Origin: CADEED01 sp039931065
Lineage (GTDB): Bacteria; Pseudomonadota; Gammaproteobacteria; Steroidobacterales; Steroidobacteraceae
Assembly: GCA_039931065.1 (NCBI GenBank)
Contig: JBDTSP010000018.1
Span: 1-64,000, forward strand
Reading direction: 5' to 3'
DNA: 64,000 bases
Under the pieces are notes generated by a model. It did not search any database. It saw only the letters and a program-made list of their open reading frames with translations, and was not told where the DNA came from. A program made the position numbers and the translations under genes. Shown here in pieces: positions 1 to 7,892 of this stretch (the stretch's first letter is position 1; every line of letters begins with the position of its first letter).

Positions 1-31
1 GCAAGCGCTCTCCCAGCTGAGCTATGGCCCC
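1..31 (-). tRNA. tRNA-Ala, 5' part only (cut by window edge)
   Basis: Read on the minus strand, the first 31 bases give the acceptor 5' strand GGGGCCA, the TA linker, and a D arm with GCTC/GAGC around AGCTGGGA, followed by the first anticodon-stem bases. This is the 5' part of a tRNA-Ala. The anticodon lies outside the window. The CGCTTGC run into the anticodon stem resembles the GGC isoacceptor more than TGC, but that is a guess. Confidence 0.85.
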
Positions 32-396
32 ACGCGAGGCGCGGCAAGTTACGGTTCAGTCTCAGGTATGTCAAGTAAACAAAAGCGACTGCATCACAAC
101 GTGGTGTTTGTGAGGCACGGAACCCGTTCACCTTATTTTCTGTTTCCGAGTCCCCCTGTGTCTGCCACTGGTGACACGTTGTAATAAGTATTTTTCCAAG
201 TTCTACTCATTCCCAGAGCAAAGGCATACCCGTCGCGAGGCGGGGACGCAAAGCTTCCGGTCTGAAGCGCTTATGGCATCAGACAGCGGGGTCGCCGGTA
301 TCGGGAGACGCCTCTCAGGTCTCGCCATATCGTCATTTCGTTGTCGCCGCATCGCTTCGGTCTTGCAGACAAGTTGGAATCTGAAGGATCTGAACA
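32..396. other. Non-coding leader region between tRNA-Ala and the Ig-like lipoprotein gene
   Basis: These 365 bases hold no credible gene. The right half carries the cyclic-di-GMP riboswitch and its following hairpin. AAGGA at 384-388 is the ribosome binding site of the gene at 397. The left half should contain the promoter of the riboswitch transcript and the promoter or leader of the leftward tRNA, but no clear -35/-10 pair stands out. Confidence 0.6.
215..301 (+). promoter_or_regulatory. Cyclic-di-GMP class I (GEMM) riboswitch aptamer
   Basis: The hallmarks of the GEMM-I aptamer are all visible. A hairpin CCCGTC-GCGA-GGCGGG (229-244) carries a GNRA tetraloop. It is followed directly by the near-invariant GGACGCAAAGC (244-254). 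A second hairpin has CCGG then TCTGA (261-265) pairing with TCAGA (279-283), and then AGCGGGGTCGCCGG (285-298), which matches the conserved 3' strand. GGC (223-225) can close with GCC (294-296). A short hairpin just downstream, GAGAC (305-309) with GTCTC (319-323), may be the expression platform; it has no U-tract, so control of translation is at least as likely as termination. The only gene downstream is the Ig-like lipoprotein at 397, a typical kind of GEMM target. Confidence 0.87.
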
Positions 397-1899
397 ATGC
401 GAATTTGCGGCAAACATTGGGCGTTGGTGGCTATGACTTCTCTCGCCGTGGCCGGTTGCGGCGGCGGAGAATCAAGCACCGCTGGAGGCGCGGGCAACCT
501 GCCCCCGCTCATCACCGGCACTCCCACGACGTCCTTGAATGCTGGCTCGCCTTATAACTTCCAGCCGCAGGCCTCTGATCCTGATGGCGACGCGCTGGTG
601 TTCTCTGCGTTGAACCTGCCGCGCTGGGCCATCATCAACACCAAGACGGGCGCCGTCTCCGGCACCCCGGCCGAAGCCGACGTCGGCATGACCGGAATGA
701 TCACGGTCATGGTCAGCGACTCGAAGGCGATCAGCGAGCTGCCGGACTTCCGCATCCAGGTGAGCAGCGCCGCGACGGTGCCGCCGCCGGTCACCAACAG
801 CCCCCCGACCATCGTCGGCACCCCGCCGACCACCGCCACCGTTGGCCAGACCTATTCGTTCACGCCGGTTGGCGACGACGATGACAACGACACCCTGACT
901 TTCAGCATCCAGAACAAGCCGGCCTGGGCCACGTTCACGCCCGCGACCGGCCAGCTCACCGGTACGGCGATCAGCGCGAACGTTGGTACGACCAGCAACA
1001 TCACGATCTCGGTGACCGACGGGACTGCCACCACGGCGCTCGCGCCGTTCAACCTCACGGTGGTTGCGACCGCGCCGGTGAATCGTCCGCCGACGATCAC
1101 GGGCACGCCCCTGACCACCATCGTCGCCGGTACGGCCTACAGCTTCCGCCCGGTCGGTGCCGACCCGGACGGCAATGCCCTGACCTATTCGATCCAGAAC
1201 AAGCCAGCCTGGGCCACGTTCAGCACGACCAATGGCCGCCTGACGGGCACGCCGGGTTCGGCCGACGTGGGAACGTCCGCGCGCATCACGATTTCCGTGT
1301 CTGACGCCCTGCTGACGGTCGCACTGCCTTCCTTCACCATCCAGGTGACCGCGCCGGCGAACCGCTCACCGACGATCAGCGGCTCGGCGCCGGCCACCGT
1401 GAACGCGGGCGAGGCCTATAGCTTCCAGCCGAGCGCGGCGGATCTCGACGGCAACACTCTGACCTTCTCGATCGCGAATCGTCCGGCCTGGGCGACCTTC
1501 AGCACGACCACGGGCCGCCTGACCGGAACGCCGGCCGCGAGCGACGTGGGCGCTTACAGCAACATCGTGATAACGGTCTCGGACGGCACGGCGCAGGCGT
1601 CGCTGGCGGCCTTCTCGATCGCCGTGACGCAGGTGGCCACGGGCAACGCGACAGTGAGCTGGACGCCGCCGAGCGCCAACACCGACGGCAGCGCGCTCAC
1701 GAATCTGTCCGGATATCGCGTCGCGTATGGCCGCAGTGCAACCGCACTCGACCAGTCGGCCAGCGTGAACAGCGTCGGCGTCACCACCTACACGGTGAAC
1801 AACTTGTCGGCCGGCCAGTGGTACTTCGCGGTCTTCGCGGTGAACAGCGGCGGCATCGAGAGCGACGTTTCAAACGTCGCGACCAAGACGATTCAGTAG
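397..1899 (+). CDS. Outer-surface lipoprotein with four Ig-like (He_PIG/cadherin-like) repeats and a C-terminal fibronectin type III domain
   Basis: This 500-residue protein begins with a short lipoprotein signal peptide ending in VAGC (Cys21), so it should be lipid-anchored. Four repeats of about 90 residues follow (roughly 36-123, 132-222, 227-317, 320-410). Each carries NxPPTIxGTP, a Y-x-F turn, D-x-D-G-N/D, PAWATF, G-x-L-T/S-GTP and I-x-V-S-D, the pattern of putative Ig-domain (He_PIG) repeats in bacterial surface proteins. Residues from about 415 to 500 resemble a fibronectin type III domain (VSWTPP, GYRVAYG, FAVNSGG). There is no catalytic domain, so an adhesive or matrix role is likely. 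AAGGA lies eight bases before the ATG. The upstream c-di-GMP riboswitch suggests expression follows the motile-sessile switch. The exact ligand is unknown. Confidence 0.85.
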   Translation: MRICGKHWALVAMTSLAVAGCGGGESSTAGGAGNLPPLITGTPTTSLNAGSPYNFQPQASDPDGDALVFSALNLPRWAIINTKTGAVSGTPAEADVGMTGMITVMVSDSKAISELPDFRIQVSSAATVPPPVTNSPPTIVGTPPTTATVGQTYSFTPVGDDDDNDTLTFSIQNKPAWATFTPATGQLTGTAISANVGTTSNITISVTDGTATTALAPFNLTVVATAPVNRPPTITGTPLTTIVAGTAYSFRPVGADPDGNALTYSIQNKPAWATFSTTNGRLTGTPGSADVGTSARITISVSDALLTVALPSFTIQVTAPANRSPTISGSAPATVNAGEAYSFQPSAADLDGNTLTFSIANRPAWATFSTTTGRLTGTPAASDVGAYSNIVITVSDGTAQASLAAFSIAVTQVATGNATVSWTPPSANTDGSALTNLSGYRVAYGRSATALDQSASVNSVGVTTYTVNNLSAGQWYFAVFAVNSGGIESDVSNVATKTIQ

Positions 1900-1914
1900 A
1901 CCCGCAAGGTCCGC

Positions 1915-3315
1915 TCAGCCAATCAGCGCGCGCTCGATCCGATCGAGCGCGCGCTTTTTTGTGAGCAGCACCAAAGTGGCGTCGATGGGCGGCGAGACCG
2001 TCCCACCCGACACGGCCACGCGCAGCGGCTGCGCAATCTTGCCGAGGCCCAGCGATTTCTCCGTCGCGAGACCCTCGAGCACCGCGTGAATGGCGGGCGC
2101 CTGCCAGTCCTCGAGTGCCGCCAGCCGGGTGCGCAATTCGGACAACACGGCGCGCCCGTCCGCGGTCAGGTGTTTCTCGGCGGCCTTGGCGTCGAGCGTC
2201 ACGTGCTCGCCGAACAGGAAGCGGCTGTTCTCGGCCATTTCCTTCAGCGTCTTCGCGCGTTCGCGCTGCGCCACGATGATTCCTTCGAGCAGCGCCTGGT
2301 CATCCGAGTGGATTCCGAGCCGCGCCAGCTGCCACTGCAGGTGCGGGACGATCTCCTTCGGATCCGTCCGCACCAGGTGCTGCTGGTTGAGCCACAGCAA
2401 CTTCTCCATGTTCATCGCCGAGGCGGACTTGTTGATGTCGCGCACGTCGAAGGCGGCGATCATTTCCGCGCGCGTGAAAAATTCCTGATCGCCGTGCGAC
2501 CAGCCGAGGCGCACGAGGTAGTTCAGCAAGGCGTCGGGTAGATAGCCATCCTCCTGGTACTGCAACACGCTGACCGCGCCGTGTCGCTTGGAGAGTTTCG
2601 CGCCGTCCGGCCCCAAGATCATCGGCACGTGCGCGTACACCGGCGGCTGCTTGCCGAGCGCAACCAGCATGTTCTGCTGCCGCGGTGTGTTGTTGAGATG
2701 GTCGTCACCGCGGATCACGTGGCTCACGCCCATGTCCGCATCGTCCACGACCACGCAGAAGTTGTAAGTCGGCGTGCCGTCCGAGCGCGCGATGATCAGG
2801 TCGTCCAGCTCCTTGTTCTGGAAGGTGACCGGGCCGTGCACCACGTCCTCGACCACCGTGGCGCCGTCTTCGGGATTGGCGAAGCGCACCACCGGCGGAC
2901 GGCCCGACTGCGGTCCCGGACCCTTGCCGTGCCGGCAGCGGCCGTCGTAACGCGGCTTTTCCTTGGCGAGCTGCTGCGCGCCGCGCATGACGTCGAGTTC
3001 TTCCTTGCTGCAGTAGCAGTGGTAAGCGGTCTTGGCCTTCACCATGTCCGCGATGACCTCCTTGTAGCGGTCGAATCGCTGCGTCTGGTAGTAAGGCCCG
3101 AGATCGTGCCCGAGACCCAGCCACTTCATGCCCTCGAGAATGACCCCCACGTGTTCGGGTTTCGAACGCTCGAGGTCCGTGTCCTCGACGCGCAGGATGA
3201 ACTGGCCGCCCATGCGCCGTGCGTACAGCCAGCTGAACAGCGCCGTGCGAACGCCACCGATGTGCAGCATGCCGGTCGGGCTGGGAGCGAAACGCGTGAT
3301 CACGGAAGAGGACAT
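1915..3315 (-). CDS. gltX: Glutamyl-tRNA synthetase
   Basis: A cytoplasmic class I aminoacyl-tRNA synthetase (466 residues, normal length) that charges tRNA-Glu with glutamate using ATP. The N-terminus RFAPSPTGMLHIGG contains the HIGH-type motif (His18-Gly21), and KLSKR at 240-244 is the KMSKS loop. Cys100, Cys102, Cys127 and His129 reproduce the zinc site of the E. coli-type enzyme. VEDTD and IRGDDHL are also typical. The C-terminal part from about 330 is the anticodon-binding helical cage. The gene is monocistronic, converges with the lipoprotein gene, and its last codons form the opposing terminator. The ATG matches the family start. Confidence 0.97.
   Translation of the reverse strand: MSSSVITRFAPSPTGMLHIGGVRTALFSWLYARRMGGQFILRVEDTDLERSKPEHVGVILEGMKWLGLGHDLGPYYQTQRFDRYKEVIADMVKAKTAYHCYCSKEELDVMRGAQQLAKEKPRYDGRCRHGKGPGPQSGRPPVVRFANPEDGATVVEDVVHGPVTFQNKELDDLIIARSDGTPTYNFCVVVDDADMGVSHVIRGDDHLNNTPRQQNMLVALGKQPPVYAHVPMILGPDGAKLSKRHGAVSVLQYQEDGYLPDALLNYLVRLGWSHGDQEFFTRAEMIAAFDVRDINKSASAMNMEKLLWLNQQHLVRTDPKEIVPHLQWQLARLGIHSDDQALLEGIIVAQRERAKTLKEMAENSRFLFGEHVTLDAKAAEKHLTADGRAVLSELRTRLAALEDWQAPAIHAVLEGLATEKSLGLGKIAQPLRVAVSGGTVSPPIDATLVLLTKKRALDRIERALIG
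1925..1960 (+). terminator. Rho-independent terminator of the Ig-like lipoprotein gene, inside the 3' end of gltX
   Basis: A perfect 15-base inverted repeat (1925-1939 against 1941-1955) is followed by TTTTTT on the plus strand. The inner bases must open to form the loop, leaving a stem of about 12-13 pairs. It starts 26 bases after the lipoprotein stop codon. The same bases encode the last residues (RIERALIG) of gltX on the other strand. Confidence 0.85.
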
Positions 3316-3417
3316 AGCGGTTTTCCGGCCGTTTTGAGGGCGCGAATCGTAGCATTTGATTCAGGCTGGGCCGCTCTTTAGACTGCGCACCCTCTATCGG
3401 GACCATGTGTCCCCGGC

Positions 3418-3492
3418 GGACGGTTAGCTCAGCGGTAGAGCACTGCTTTCACACGGCAGGGGTCACAGGTTCAAGCCCTGTACCGTCCACCA
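3418..3492 (+). tRNA. tRNA-Val (anticodon CAC)
   Basis: A complete cloverleaf of 75 bases with encoded CCA. The acceptor GGACGGT pairs with ACCGTCC. The D arm is GCTC-AGCGGTA-GAGC, the anticodon arm CTGCT-TTCACAC-GGCAG gives anticodon CAC, and the T arm is ACAGG-TTCAAGC-CCTGT. CAC reads GUG codons, which suits a GC-rich genome. The next gene starts nine bases after the CCA. Confidence 0.95.
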
Positions 3493-3501
3493 CTTCAATT
3501 C

Positions 3502-3954
3502 ATGAACACCACGAGAATCACGGCCATCCACGAAGCCGCGCACGCCGTAGCGGCGCTGCGCTGCGGGCTCGTCTTCGACAATGTCACCGCGGTGCCGGAC
3601 GAGGAGTTCGAACTCGACGGTGCGCTCAACTGGATGGCACTGCACGACGAAGTCGGGCTCGAGATGTCCATCGAAGCGCTGGCGATGGTGTCGCTGGCCG
3701 GCCCTTGCGCCGAGGCCAAGCTGCGGCGGCTGCGCCCGGACCGCGTGTTCGCAGGCGTAGCCGCGCTCGACGATCGGGAGTCGGTGGCGCAACTGGGCCT
3801 CAGCGAAACACAGTTCGTGACCGCGAGCCGCGACGCCCTCGATCTGGTCGAACGCGACTGGCCGATCATCGAACGGATCGCGGATGCGCTCGAGGCGGGC
3901 GGCACGCTTTCCTACGATGAAGTCGAGGCGCTGATGCCGGCCGAAGCCGAGTAG
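3502..3954 (+). CDS. Small stand-alone FtsH-peptidase-like (M41-type) zinc metallopeptidase-domain protein
   Basis: This 150-residue protein has HEAAH at residues 10-14, the HExxH zinc motif, in the setting HEAAHAVAAL that recalls the M41 peptidase domain of FtsH. SLAGPCAEAKL (64-74) parallels the FtsH ALAGRAAEE segment. Asp90/Asp91 in FAGVAALDDRESVAQ could give the third zinc ligand. The C-terminal helices (ALEAGGTLSYDEVEALM) match the end of FtsH peptidase domains. There is no AAA+ domain and no membrane segment, so it cannot be an ordinary FtsH. No partner gene is adjacent; it starts right after tRNA-Val and may be read through from it. The substrate is unknown. The domain assignment is from motifs only. 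Confidence 0.7.
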   Translation: MNTTRITAIHEAAHAVAALRCGLVFDNVTAVPDEEFELDGALNWMALHDEVGLEMSIEALAMVSLAGPCAEAKLRRLRPDRVFAGVAALDDRESVAQLGLSETQFVTASRDALDLVERDWPIIERIADALEAGGTLSYDEVEALMPAEAE

Positions 3955-4057
3955 CTAGACCGCCGTCACGGCCGGGGCGCGGCTCGCTGTAAGCGCCCTC
4001 GGCCCAGTTCGAGCTGCAGGCCCTCGAGGCCAACGAAGGTTACGCACCGCCGGGTTC

Positions 4058-4186
4058 CGGATCAGCGTACGCGACGAAGGCCCGGGAATTCCCGAAGATT
4101 TCCGCAGCCGCATGTGCGAGAAATTCGGCTTCGATTCCGAACTCGGACACGGCTCGACCTTCTGGATCGACTTGCCGGCGGCCTGA
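4058..4186 (+). pseudogene. Remnant of a sensor histidine kinase ATPase domain
   Basis: Translated from 4058 to the TGA at 4184-4186, this reads ISVRDEGPGIPEDFRSRMCEKF followed at once by GFDSELGHGSTFWIDLPAA. The first piece is the G1/F region of a HATPase_c domain and the second is its very C-terminus. The G2 box (GxGLGL) expected between them is missing, as after an internal deletion. No start codon or upstream kinase sequence is recognisable in 3955-4057. It lies just before an intact hybrid kinase whose own matching segments are different in sequence, so it is a decayed relative or other former gene, not a duplicate edge. Confidence 0.7.
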
Positions 4187-4218
4187 AGTAGGGGAAACCA
4201 TCACCGCGACACTATCGC

Positions 4219-7200
4219 GTGTGCGCCCTTCCCCGCCCTGCCGCGTGCGATTACTCTGCGGCGGTGCAAAACATCGCATCGACACCGGCGAATCCATGGC
4301 CGCGCTGGCGTGCCTACGTGCTCGCCGTTGCGATCACCGCCGCCGTCCTGATGTTGCGTCTGGCGCTCGCGCCATGGGTGGGCGATCGCCCGCTGCTCAT
4401 CATTTTCGTCATCCCGATCGTCATCACCGCGTACGTGGGCGGACTGTGGCCGGGACTGTTGTCCACCACGCTGGTGGGCCTGACGACCATCTACTTCGTC
4501 TTTCCGAAGGTGAACAGCTTCTGGTTCGAGAAGCCACTCGATTTCGCGCAGTGGTTGTTCATGTTGCTGCTCGGCATGCTCATCAGCATCTTGTTCGAAG
4601 AACTGCAGCAGTGGCGTAATCGCACTGACGCGCGTACCGAGGCGCGGCAACAAGCTTCCGCGGAACGCAAGGTACGCGCCGCCTTCGCCGGCGCGCTGGC
4701 GGTTCTGGGTGTCATCGGCATCGTCAGCTTTTTGAGCGTTGTGCAACTGAGCGACAACTCGGCCAACGTGGCGCGTTCACACGAAGTGATGCGGGTCATC
4801 GATCAGATGGTGGGCGCCACGACCGAAGCCGAGGCGGCGCACCGCGGTTACATCATCAGTGGCGACGAGCAATTTGTTCGTGAATACGACGCGGTGCTGG
4901 GCGGTATCGGCGCGTTGAGCGCCCGGCTGCACGGGCTGGTCGCCGACAACCCCGAACAGATCCGGCGCATGGCCGATTTTCAGCAGGCGATCGACGCACG
5001 TATGACGCGCAGCGCCCAGGCGATCGAACTGCGGCGCAAAGGCGGGCTCGATGCCGTGTTGGCGATGGCAAACCGGGGGCCACGCGGTACGGTGCTGCAG
5101 AACAAAGTGCGCGAGCTCGCACAGGATCTCGTGATCGCCGAGCAAGCGCGGCTCGACGCCCGGGAAAGGCGTTCGCAACACAGTGCCACTGTCGCGCGCG
5201 TCGTGATCATCGGCGGCAGCGTCTTCGCCCTGATGTTCGTGAGTCTGGCGCTCTTCATCATCCGCCGTGATTTCGCCGGACGCGGACGCGCCGAGGCAGA
5301 ACTCGCACAGTTCTTCGATCTGTCGCCCGACCTGTTCGTGGTCGCGAGCGGCGATGGTTCTTTCAAACGCATTAGCCAGGCCGTCACCGGCATGCTGGGC
5401 TACAGCGTCGAGGAGGCGAAACGGATCGGGTACATGGACATGATCCATCCGGATGACAAGCCATCCTCAGCCGACGCGGTCGATAGCCAGATGACGACCG
5501 GACAGAAGGTCGATCAGTTCGAAGCCCGCTTTCGCCACAAGGACGGCAGCTATCGGATGTTGTCCTGGCGTTCGCAGCCGCGCGGCGATCTCATGTTCGG
5601 CACCGCGCGCGACGTCACCGACGCGGCGCGCGCCGCCCAACAGCTCAGCGAAGCGAAGGAAATGCTCGAGACGCGCGTCGCGGAGCGTACCGCCGAGCTC
5701 GCGACGGCTAACCAGTCGCTGCGGCAAAGCGAACACCGCTTCCGCACGCTCATCGAAAACGGGGCCGACGGCATCGCCCTGGTCGATGCAGATAACAAGA
5801 TCCTGTATCTCAGTCCGTCGGTGGCGAACGTCGAGGGCTACACCCCCGACGAGTTGATCGGCCGCATGGGTCCGGAAAACACTCACCCCGACGACCTGCC
5901 GCTGCTCAAGAAATATTTCGAACAGATCATGGCAAGCCCCGGCACGCCGATCCCGGTGCTGTGGCGCCGCCGGCACCGGGATGGCCGCTGGTTGTGGCTC
6001 GAGGGCACCGCCACCAACCGGCTGCAGGATCCGGCCGTGGGCGCCATCGTCACCAACTACCGTGACGTGACCGAGCGCATGCAGTCCGAAACGCGGATGC
6101 GCGAGCAGTTGCAGCGGCTCGCACTGCTGTCGCGCATCACGCATGCAATCGGCGAACGGCAGGACCTGCGCAGCATCTTCCAGGTCGTGGTCCGCACCAT
6201 TGAAGAGGAACTGCCGGTCGATTTCTGCTGCATCTGCCTCTATGACATGGGCGCGAACGCGCTCACCGTGAGTTGCGTGGGCGCGCGCAGTCTTGAAGTG
6301 GCGAGCCAGCTCGAGTTGCTCGAAACGGCGCCGGTGCCCATCGACGAGAACGGCCTCGGCCGCTGCGTGCGTGGACATCTGGTCTACGAACCGGACATCT
6401 CGAACACCCAATTCGATTTCCCGCGGCGCCTGGCCAGTGTCGGCATGCGCTCGCTGGTGATCGCGCCGATGCTGGTCGAAAGCCAGGTGTTCGGCGTGAT
6501 GGTGTGCGCGCGCCGCGAACCCGATGCCTTCAGCAGCGGCGAATGCGAATTTCTGCGCCAGTCGAACGAACACACGGCGCTGGCTTCGCACCAGGCGCAG
6601 CTGTACAGCGCACTGCAGCGCGCCTACGACGACCTGCGGCAGACGCAGCAGCAGGTCATGCAGCAGGAGCGCCTGCGCGCGCTCGGCCAGATGGCGAGCG
6701 GCATCGCGCACGACATCAACAACGCCATTTCACCGGTCGCGTTGTATACCGAGGCGTTGCTCGAACGCGAGCAGCTGAGCGATCGGGCCCGCGGCCATCT
6801 CGAGATCATCAAGCGCGCGGTCGACGACGTGGCGCAGACCGTCTCGCGTATGGGCGAGTTCTATCGCCTGCGCGAGCCGCAGGCGTCGCTCGTGCCGGTG
6901 GATCTGAACACACTGGTGCTGCAGGTCATCGATCTCACGCGCGCACGCTGGGCTGACATGGCGCTGCAGCGGGGTGCGGCAATCGAGATACGCACCGAAC
7001 TCGAAGCATCGCTGCCGCCGATCGCCGCCGTCGAAAGCCAGATCCGCGACGCACTGGTGAACCTCGTCTTCAATGCGGTGGATGCGATGCCGCAGGGCGG
7101 CCCTCTCATCATTCGTACCTGCAGCGCGGCGAGCGCGAAATCGCGCGCCGTGCACCTCGAAGTGATCGACAAAGGCGTGGGCATGGATGAGGACACGAGA

Positions 7201-7800
7201 CGCCGCTGTCTCGAGCCGTTTTTCACCACCAAGGGACAACGTGGCACCGGACTCGGGCTCGCGATGGTCTACGGCGTCGCGCAGCGGCACGGCGCGAATC
7301 TCGAAATCGAGAGTGAGCCCGGCAAGGGCACGCTGGTGCGGCTGACTTTCTCGACGGCCACGATCGATGTCGCATCGCCCAAACGCGCGTCCGCCACCAG
7401 CGTCGGGCCGCAGCGCATCCTCATCGTCGACGACGATCCGTTGCTGCTCAAGTCGCTGCGCGACGCGCTCGAGACTGACGGGCATGAAGTGACGTCTGCG
7501 AATGGAGGCCAGGCGGGCATCGAGGCATTCGTCGAGTCACACGCCAATGGCACGCCCTTCCCGGTGGTGATCACCGACCTCGGAATGCCGCATGTGGATG
7601 GCCGCAAGGTTGCAGTGACGATCAAGTCGTCGGTACCGACAACGATAGTGCTGATGCTGACCGGCTGGGGCCGCCGGCTGGTGGCCGAGGGCGATATTCC
7701 GCCGGGCGTCGATGAAGTGCTCAGCAAGCCGCCGAAGCTGGTGGAACTGCGCGCCGCACTCGCCAACCATCTCGGAAAGGGGGCAGCCCCCGTTTCCTAG
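4219..7800 (+). CDS. Membrane-bound hybrid sensor histidine kinase (DUF4118-like, CHASE3, PAS, PAS, GAF, HisKA, HATPase, REC)
   Basis: A 1,193-residue inner-membrane kinase. Counting from the GTG at 4219, residues about 30-130 form a four-helix KdpD-like (DUF4118) membrane unit. A fifth helix near 155-175, a CHASE3-like sensor and a sixth helix near 330-350 follow. Two PAS domains (about 365-475 and 505-620) and a GAF domain (about 640-790) come next. The H box SGIAHDIN has His831 as the phospho-acceptor. The ATPase carries VNLVFNAVDAM, DKGVGMD and GTGLGL. A C-terminal receiver has VITDLGMP with Asp1120 and the KPPK lysine. The true start may be the GTG at 4264, since no good ribosome site precedes 4219. 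No separate regulator is adjacent. Its last codons and TAG lie in the left arm of a long inverted repeat. Confidence 0.9.
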   Translation: MCALPRPAACDYSAAVQNIASTPANPWPRWRAYVLAVAITAAVLMLRLALAPWVGDRPLLIIFVIPIVITAYVGGLWPGLLSTTLVGLTTIYFVFPKVNSFWFEKPLDFAQWLFMLLLGMLISILFEELQQWRNRTDARTEARQQASAERKVRAAFAGALAVLGVIGIVSFLSVVQLSDNSANVARSHEVMRVIDQMVGATTEAEAAHRGYIISGDEQFVREYDAVLGGIGALSARLHGLVADNPEQIRRMADFQQAIDARMTRSAQAIELRRKGGLDAVLAMANRGPRGTVLQNKVRELAQDLVIAEQARLDARERRSQHSATVARVVIIGGSVFALMFVSLALFIIRRDFAGRGRAEAELAQFFDLSPDLFVVASGDGSFKRISQAVTGMLGYSVEEAKRIGYMDMIHPDDKPSSADAVDSQMTTGQKVDQFEARFRHKDGSYRMLSWRSQPRGDLMFGTARDVTDAARAAQQLSEAKEMLETRVAERTAELATANQSLRQSEHRFRTLIENGADGIALVDADNKILYLSPSVANVEGYTPDELIGRMGPENTHPDDLPLLKKYFEQIMASPGTPIPVLWRRRHRDGRWLWLEGTATNRLQDPAVGAIVTNYRDVTERMQSETRMREQLQRLALLSRITHAIGERQDLRSIFQVVVRTIEEELPVDFCCICLYDMGANALTVSCVGARSLEVASQLELLETAPVPIDENGLGRCVRGHLVYEPDISNTQFDFPRRLASVGMRSLVIAPMLVESQVFGVMVCARREPDAFSSGECEFLRQSNEHTALASHQAQLYSALQRAYDDLRQTQQQVMQQERLRALGQMASGIAHDINNAISPVALYTEALLEREQLSDRARGHLEIIKRAVDDVAQTVSRMGEFYRLREPQASLVPVDLNTLVLQVIDLTRARWADMALQRGAAIEIRTELEASLPPIAAVESQIRDALVNLVFNAVDAMPQGGPLIIRTCSAASAKSRAVHLEVIDKGVGMDEDTRRRCLEPFFTTKGQRGTGLGLAMVYGVAQRHGANLEIESEPGKGTLVRLTFSTATIDVASPKRASATSVGPQRILIVDDDPLLLKSLRDALETDGHEVTSANGGQAGIEAFVESHANGTPFPVVITDLGMPHVDGRKVAVTIKSSVPTTIVLMLTGWGRRLVAEGDIPPGVDEVLSKPPKLVELRAALANHLGKGAAPVS

Positions 7801-7892
7801 CAAAAGGGGACAGTCATCTCGGCGAGCCGGCAAGACCGCGCTAACGCCGAGATGACTGTCCCCTTTTGCTAGGAAACGGGGGCTGCCCCCTT
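7777..7892. repeat. Perfect 48-bp inverted repeat with 20-bp spacer between convergent genes
   Basis: Left arm 7777-7824 and right arm 7845-7892 are exact reverse complements over all 48 bases; the spacer is 7825-7844. Each arm contains CCCCTTTTGCTAGGAAA beside a nested GC hairpin (GGGGGC/GCCCCC). The left arm contains the kinase stop codon and encodes its last residues, and the right arm ends within the stop codon of the dehydratase. A diverged single copy of the same core lies at 26605-26637. The structure would fold into a very stable hairpin from either strand and probably acts as a two-way transcript end; it looks like two head-to-head copies of a dispersed element. Confidence 0.95.

Noticed and set aside
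2581..3381. Long plus-strand open frame opposite gltX
   Set aside because: It is a shadow of gltX caused by high GC; the translation is Arg/Val/His-rich with no family features.
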